A stretch of DNA of 64,000 nt from Loripinus fragilis (Eukaryota; Mollusca; Bivalvia; Lucinida; Lucinidae), in NCBI GenBank assembly GCA_964019695.1, contig OZ026516.1, forward strand, positions 84,918,789 to 84,982,788, written 5' to 3'. Within the stretch, counting starts at the first letter, position 1, and every line of letters begins with the position of its first letter. The notes beneath the pieces were generated by a model that was not told the DNA's origin, did no database searches, and worked only from the letters and a program-made list of their open reading frames with translations. The translations under genes and the position numbers were made by a program. This document shows positions 58,858 to 64,000 of the stretch, in pieces.

Positions 58858-59117
58858 CATGAAGTAAAATATACTGACAGGCAAAAGAAACGCTACAATA
58901 GAATTGTGTTAGGCTATACATATGATTCACAAACACAAGCTGCACGAGCTTATCATGACCATAACCTTGAGTGAACGATCGAGGTTATTTTGTTTAACAG
59001 ACATGTTGGCTAATATACATGAATATTTTAACTGCTGTCACTACTTTTATTTCTTTCTGAGGAATTTATCGAAAATTTTGCATGCAGCGTTTCTTTTGCC
59101 CGTCAGTATATTTCATA
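58858..59117. mobile_element. Inverted-repeat MITE in intron 1 of gene 2
   Basis: GAAGTAAAATATACTGACAGGCAAAAGAAACGCTAC on the left pairs with GCAGCGTTTCTTTTGCCCGTCAGTATATTTCAT on the right. The interior is not coding. No target duplication fixed. Confidence 0.75.
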
Positions 59118-59154
59118 AAATATTAACCCTTTGTATTCGGGAACCCCCTGAGCG

Positions 59155-59235
59155 AGTACTTTTGCAAACAGTGAAGACCCAGATGAAATGAAGCATAATG
59201 CTGCATTTCATCAGAGTCTACACTGTTTGTATAGG
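59155..59235. repeat. Hairpin GCAAACAGTG-AGAC...CTACACTGTTTG
   Basis: GCAAACAGTGAAGACCCAGATGAAATG pairs with CATTTCATCAGAGTCTACACTGTTTG; the loop is AAGCATAATGCTG. It belongs to the same style of hairpin repeat as 61438-61490. Confidence 0.7.
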
Positions 59236-59479
59236 TGAAAAGATATTCAGACAAAAGAATACAATATTTTCTTAAAATTATAATCTGACACCCCTAAATA
59301 TATACAATGGACTATCCCAAGTTTTATTGCATCAAACCAGAAGGAATAATTCATTAGTATACAAAGTGTTAAAATAATATAAGACGGAGACTAGTATAAG
59401 TCTACCCGAAATGCAAAAAAGTGTGAAAAGTAGTTGGTTTCTAAAAACGAAGGTATGGCCAGTAAAATTCATTCAAGTC

Positions 59480-59840
59480 CCCATAGTATAGACTGCTGGT
59501 GGTTCTGTAGTCTGGTACCCTGCCTTTCCGACTCTGTACACAAAGAGACGCTGGATACCAGACTAGTGGTTCTGTTGTTGTTGACTCATTGTTTAATTTT
59601 CCTCCCAATGTCTGTTGGCGATTTGTGTTTGGCCCTTGTTTTGTTATGCAGCCCTTAGTATCATTTTCAGTTTTGCAATCATATCGATGAGGAAGAGACA
59701 GCGGGTTGCTTTACTTTAAAAGTCTTCTGGATGTCATGTGGATGTAAGTGTTCTGTGTCTCTTCCTCGCGATGCCGTGGGTTGGTCTGCAGTGTGTGATT
59801 GTTGCATTTCTGGTCATACCATACTCAATTACTGGTGTCA
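59480..59840. repeat. Interspersed repeat shared with 6108-6380
   Basis: The same ordered blocks as downstream of gene 1, with an extra palindromic piece at 59511-59565 (TCTGGTACCC...GGATACCAGA). It lies in intron 1 of gene 2. Confidence 0.6.
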
Positions 59841-60261
59841 CTATTAGACTAGCATGCAGATGCGCACAGTCTCGCTGGAGAGTTCGACGCTCTCTTTCAT
59901 ATACATGTACTATGAAAGGCGACGAGCAATCCAACTAAAAGGTCAACTCGAAACTGCCTCGGCCAATTCCGTGGAGTCAGATTCTCGAATAGTGCCGACT
60001 TTCCCGATTGGAGTGACATGACGTCGCATCGACGTTGGTACGAAGTTGTGTAAAGGTTGTGTGCTTGCTGGATTAACTCTTATCTAGCCAATAATTTTGT
60101 CCTGAAAATGTCGTCTGCTTCTTACGTCTGCTGCATATATTCAAGTTAACTTCAAATTAGATTTTATCATGGAAGCACTATGAACCCTGTCAAGACTGCT
60201 CATTGGGAGCGGTCTGATCTATGTCCATATTATTACAGTATAGAAAACCTAAGAACATATG

Positions 60262-60496
60262 AGCCGCAACATGAGATTTCCAACAATGTGGTATGTGCGA
60301 CCAGCAAAGGCTCAGACCAGCCTGCGCATACGCGCAGTCTGATCAGAGCCTTTGCTTGTCACTTGAATATTATATGAATACTAAGCTACTGAACAAACAT
60401 AATTTGGAGTTTCTAAGCTTAAAAGAAGGCTACACAGGTTTGTTGGAGTCTATTCATGTCAAAATGCCACATTGGTGGGAATCACGTGTCGCGGCT
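60262..60496. mobile_element. MITE, family M6, with 6-bp target duplication
   Basis: Ends AGCCGCAACATGAGATTTCC and GGGAATCACGTGTCGCGGCT. CATATG is duplicated (60256-60261 and 60497-60502). The interior retains CAGACCAGCCTGCGCATACGCGCAGTCTGATCAG. Length 235 bp; in intron 1 of gene 2. Confidence 0.9.
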
Positions 60497-60789
60497 CATA
60501 TGCAATAAGTACATGCAGCATAATAAGGATTAAATAATATTCTTGGTTATCGATTATAAAATACAACTTTGATGTTATTACTAAAATGCTTTGAAAATGA
60601 AAGTATCACTAAATGTGCTTAAGCATGAAACAGGGAATAGTAGATCAGTTGATAAAGTTAACAATTAGAAATCAATGGAATAATTAAAAGAGTAAAGGAT
60701 GAATAAGCCACCATGCACTAAATAAAATGAAATCGATGTGTTTATACATCTAATATCTGAGCAGAACAGACGTAGTCTTGTCAAGACTT

Positions 60790-60995
60790 GAACTCTTAGC
60801 TAGCATACTTGTATCGTCTGCTGATAGCCTCTGCAAACAGTTTTGCCACTGATCAAAATTTCTGGCCTGATAAGGATCTAAACTGTTTGACGCTGATGGT
60901 AATTCCTGAAAGAGATTTTCGAAAAAGATAATTTTGAAAAAAAATCAGCAAACGACAAAAAGCATTAAAATAACCCAGCATACAAAGAGTTAAAC
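60790..60995. repeat. Palindromic repeat, GCATGCAAAG family (best copy)
   Basis: AACTCTTAGCTAGCATACTTG, TCGTCTGCTGATAGCCTCTGCAAACAG on the left; GGATCTAAACTGTTTG, CAGCAAACGACAAAAAGC and AACCCAGCATACAAAGAGTT on the right. Outer ends are inverted copies. Confidence 0.6.
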
Positions 60996-61342
60996 ACGTG
61001 TACACCCATCCACTAACTGTAAAGTAAACATCGGATTAAATGTGGGAGATTAAACACATGCGATTTTATTTGTGTGACTATGTCAACTGCTAAGTTGTCA
61101 TTGTAATGGTCAGTTATACACTATCAGAGGATGTTTGATGGCATGGCGTGGTTCGGAAACTTATCTCGGTTACCATAATAATACACAAACTGTTGAATAC
61201 ATTTCATGTACACCTGGGAATAAAGGGTTCGACTTTGGGGTATGCAACCAGTTAAAGCTCAAACTTGTCTGCTCAGCTACAGAGACTAGTTAGAATATTG
61301 AAATTTTGCATTTACATTTTTGTAGCAAGTTTATATATTATC

Positions 61343-61566
61343 CCTTAAAGCGCCAAGAAAAATGCATCTGAAAAATGTCGTCTGCTGCAAATACTTGCCT
61401 AACATTACTGACTAATAAAGTATAGAAGAAAACAGCGTGGACCCAGAACAGACTGCTCTATAGGAGCAGTCTGGTCTGGGTCCACACTGTTTGCCAAAGA
61501 GGCCTTCTTGAACATTTCAGCAAACGAGAAAAGCAGACGACTATTGTTGCGATTGGCGCATTAAGG
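61343..61566. repeat. Palindromic repeat with CCTTAAAGCGCC ends and AGACTGCTC hairpin
   Basis: Termini CCTTAAAGCGCCAA and TTGGCGCATTAAGG; inside, GTCGTCTGCTGCAAA and GCAGACGACTATTG; centre GGACCCAGAACAGACTGCTC / GAGCAGTCTGGTCTGGGTCC. The other members (2573, 14547, 24520, 39260) share parts of it. Confidence 0.75.
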
Positions 61567-61639
61567 TTTAAACTTTCCAGATAGGGAATAACAATTGTGC
61601 TGAACAGATTTTCTTGCGCCGAGGCCCAAATGGAAGATG

Positions 61640-62010
61640 AGGTTAGTTAACGTTAGCGATGGTGATATACGTTAGTTGTCTTCCCAGGATACCAGCTTGC
61701 TTCTGAAAACAAAAGGGCTTATTAGAGATATTTTCTCTGAGCCGGAATCCATATTCCCACAGGGCACGTGTTTGATTCGGACCTGCTCGATTAGTAAGTA
61801 GCGAATAAAAAATCTGCCCATAGGGTGTTAACTCCCCAAGAGCAGTGTCTTTTACTGTTCTTTCCCAATTTCCCCGTCGACCAGGCTACTTCCAAAACAT
61901 TTTTGCCGCTTTTTCACCAACGAGTCAGCAATGGTGATACACGTTGGTTGGTCTTCCCTGGATCCCGAACTGCTTCACTTGTGGCGAAGAGAATTAAACA
62001 CTGACAACGT
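61640..62010. repeat. Degenerate duplication, about 270 bp apart
   Basis: CGATGGTGATATACGTTAGTTGTCTTCCCAGGATACC (61656) and CAATGGTGATACACGTTGGTTGGTCTTCCCTGGATCC (61928) begin two diverged units, both followed by a GGAATCCAT-TT-CCA block. Confidence 0.5.
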
Positions 62011-62229
62011 TAAGTTTAATTAAAGACCTTACCACTTAGCTGGAATCCATGTTTACCATGGAGCCTTCAGATATTCTCAGCTAAGTGTGACGAAAGTGGC
62101 AGATGTAATTGGGTCAGTTTCAATATGCGCCCTAGGCATTATGTGCAGACTTCTTTTGTGGATCTTTTATGTTTTTTTCTGTCTTGTGTTTGCCATGCCT
62201 TTGTGAGCGTCTGTTTATATGTGCCTTGT

Positions 62230-62375
62230 GGTCGCCTGCTGGGAAAGGGCTGACCTCTTGGCTCTCGTTTGTGGTGTCCAACTGTGAGTTTGTCACTTTC
62301 CCATTGGTATCCTGGGTCAGGTGTGGTACTTGATTGTATCGATTCCTGATCTTTGCACCCTTACTTACTTTCAAT
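62230..62375. repeat. Interspersed repeat shared with 27030-27180
   Basis: GGCTCTCGTTTGTGGTGTCC, TTTGTCACTTTCCCATTGGTAT, CCTGGGTCAGG, TTGATTGTAT as at the other site. Confidence 0.65.
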
Positions 62376-62696
62376 CGGAGGAATTCGGTTGTATGAACTA
62401 TACATAATGCTTAAATCTCTGCATGGGGAGGGGGCGTGATCTCTACCACTATTCAGCGTGTTCATGACTAGAGGCTTATATATTTCCTGTGTTATATTTG
62501 CAACGGGCAATGATTTATCTATTCAGAGCTTAGTACAAACCAAAAACTACTTAGAGATTGAAATGCACGAATAAACTGAACTGAAAAGAGTGGTTTCAGC
62601 AAATACAAAATTAAAAATGCAAAAGTAAAATACTATAAAAAGCGCTCTCTACTAGCTATAATTCGCTTCTCGATGGTTCTAAGCTTTTTTTTTCAG

Positions 62697-62851
62697 AAGC
62701 CAACCTTGTCCTAGTTACCACTAATAGTAGCTTTCCAATTTCGCTCATAACTATGCAATCAGCACACGATATGGTTGTAGCACAGTCATGGGAAACTGAA
62801 ACATATCGTTATTTTGATAAACGACTTAACAAAAATATTGGCAACAACAAT
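62697..62851 (+). other. Possible alternative or relic exon in intron 1 of gene 2
   Basis: A (T)9CAG acceptor-like sequence ends at 62696, a frame without stops follows, and the strong donor AAT|GTGAGT is at 62852, ending in phase 0. From the ATG at 62753 it would encode 33 residues ending ETETYRYFDKRLNKNIGNNN, which could precede the VNVSF start at 63006. If entered from exon 1, the frame is wrong and stops early, so it would have to be an alternative first exon without a clear signal peptide, or chance. Confidence 0.25.
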
Positions 62852-63005
62852 GTGAGTCCCCACCCTGTATATGTATATTACGCAATTGGTTAACAAACTC
62901 TTTTAATTTTTTCTTTTGTTTCCTTGCACAGCGAATGAACTACGATTCGTAGCTGGAATTTCCTGGTCATATTTACTTTAAATTTGTGTATTTTTTTAAT
63001 TGTAG

Positions 63006-63338
63006 GTCAATGTATCGTTCGACATCGTCGCCTTGCAAGACTTTGATGAAGTTGAAGAAAAATTTTCAGTTGTTGGAATACTCTATATCACCTGGACGGA
63101 TGAAAAAATCCGCTGGAACCCGGCAGACTATGGTGGAATAATCACGCAGATGTACCAGCTGAGTGATGTCTGGTATCCCGTACTAATACTTGCTAACCCA
63201 TATGAAAGCATCAAGGATGTGGGATCCAAGTGGATGACAGTGAGAATCTATGCCAATGGTTTTGCTGTTTACGCCCCTGGGGCGGTGTTTGAAGCCACAT
63301 GTAGCGTTGACGTCACATATTATCCTTTCGATACGCAG
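63006..63338 (+). CDS. nAChR-like gene 2, ligand-binding-domain exon
   Basis: 111 codons, acceptor TTTTTTTAATTGTAG to 63005, donor CAG|GTAAAG at 63339, both phase 0. It encodes VNVSFDIVALQDFDEVEEKF, the loop D region ITWTDEKIRWNP, loop A LSDVWYPVLILANP, and the first half of the Cys-loop, CSVDVTYYPFDTQ. It aligns along its whole length with 1678-2019 of gene 1, three codons shorter in the KWMTVRIYANG part. Exon 1 at 58486 joins it in frame. The second Cys-loop cysteine and the membrane helices should be on an exon beyond the window. Whether loop C has the alpha-type Cys pair cannot be seen. One potential N-glycosylation site, NVS, is at residue 2. Confidence 0.9.
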
Positions 63339-64000
63339 GTAAAGCTTGAGTGACTGGCTCTAATAATAATATCCCTGATCATTTGTTGCAGACCGAGGTT
63401 TTCTCGCCAATATATTAGTCCTGAAAGTATAGTCTGACTTTATGTCTGCTGCTTATATTTATAGAAGCAATGCACTATTGAGGCCTCCAGGGGCTTTGGG
63501 ATCTGGGGAGAATGGCTAAGTTATTTTCAGGGAGCTGGGGAGCACTGATAATTATTTCAGGGATTTGGGGAGCAAGCTCATAGTTTGGGGGATTTAGGGA
63601 GCCCTGCAAAAAAGTTAACAGAACTCTCACCTTAAAGGACAAGCCTTCATTTCGTTTAATTGTTTAAAGAAATTCCTTTGGCTTCGGGGGAAGAAGTCCC
63701 CCAGACCCCCTTGCAAAAATCTAAATGTATATTTATTTTTGTGCTAATATGCTGATCTGAATTTTTGAGTGCCCAATATGGCGAATAATATTTACTATTG
63801 TGGAAGATTGTCCTTAAAATTGTTCATTGTAGGTAGACGATGACATATTTAGGATCACTCAGGCTGCACCAGATTGCACCGGTTTTATCATTTTGTTTTT
63901 CATGGGAGCATGCCCCTGACCCCCCTCTCCCAGCACAATTCTGGATCAAATTCATAACAGGGCTAACTACGCGGCGCCTGGTATATAGTTCTCTATCTAG
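63339..64000. other. Intron 2 of gene 2 (start); repeat-like sequence
   Basis: Three short variants of TTTCAGGGA-(G/T)TGGGGAGCA occur at 63520-63605 (degenerate tandem repeat). GGGGGAAGAAGTCCCCCAGACCCCC (63685) and GACCCCCCTCTCCC (63917) are typical of interspersed repeats. No further exon before the edge. Confidence 0.45.

Overview
This is a eukaryotic, intron-containing, AT-rich window. Its gene content is two partial genes of the same family, both on the + strand: nicotinic acetylcholine receptor-like (nAChR) subunits of the pentameric Cys-loop channel class. Together with the transposons present (a CR1/L2-like LINE carrying a 2A peptide, a Penelope-like element, a Harbinger element, a tRNA-type SINE, many foldback elements and MITEs) and the tandem nAChR paralogues, this suggests a marine invertebrate, most likely a bivalve mollusc. 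That assignment is an inference; no host marker settles it.

Layout. 1-955: decayed 3' end of a LINE. 1678-4132: the last two coding exons of nAChR-like gene 1, with an intron packed with four different repeats. 4.2-7.3 kb: microsatellites and degenerate tandem repeats. 7.3-9.3 kb: dead Penelope-like reverse transcriptase (minus). 10.1-15.5 kb: small repeats, including a tandemly duplicated hairpin block and a SINE. 16.6-21.2 kb: large terminal-inverted-repeat element X1 with a ruined gene. 22-27 kb: MITEs and foldback elements. 27.7-29.1 kb: dead Harbinger transposon with a SINE fragment inserted into its transposase. 29-41 kb: no recognised gene, but three tandem-array blocks (33.2-34.0, 36.9-38.35 and 40.0-40.9 kb). 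41.66-45.5 kb: LINE with an endonuclease/reverse transcriptase ORF opening with a 2A peptide. 45.7-49.8 kb: foldbacks and MITEs. 51.2-57.3 kb: element X2, a relative of X1 carrying remains of the same gene. 58.5-64 kb: the first two exons of nAChR-like gene 2, which continues beyond the right edge.

The two receptor genes are tandem paralogues with the same exon boundaries: phase 0 at the start of the ligand-binding exon and phase 0 inside the Cys-loop. Gene 1 keeps the four membrane helices and the cation-type M2 signature but lacks the adjacent cysteine pair of loop C, so it is a non-alpha-like subunit.

The most notable signals are the 2A peptide at the LINE N terminus, the X1/X2 pair of large elements sharing a decayed gene I could not assign, and a MITE family with two copies flanked by exact 6-bp duplications. 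I did not find a new defence or regulatory system. All homology calls are from recognised motifs; no database search was possible.
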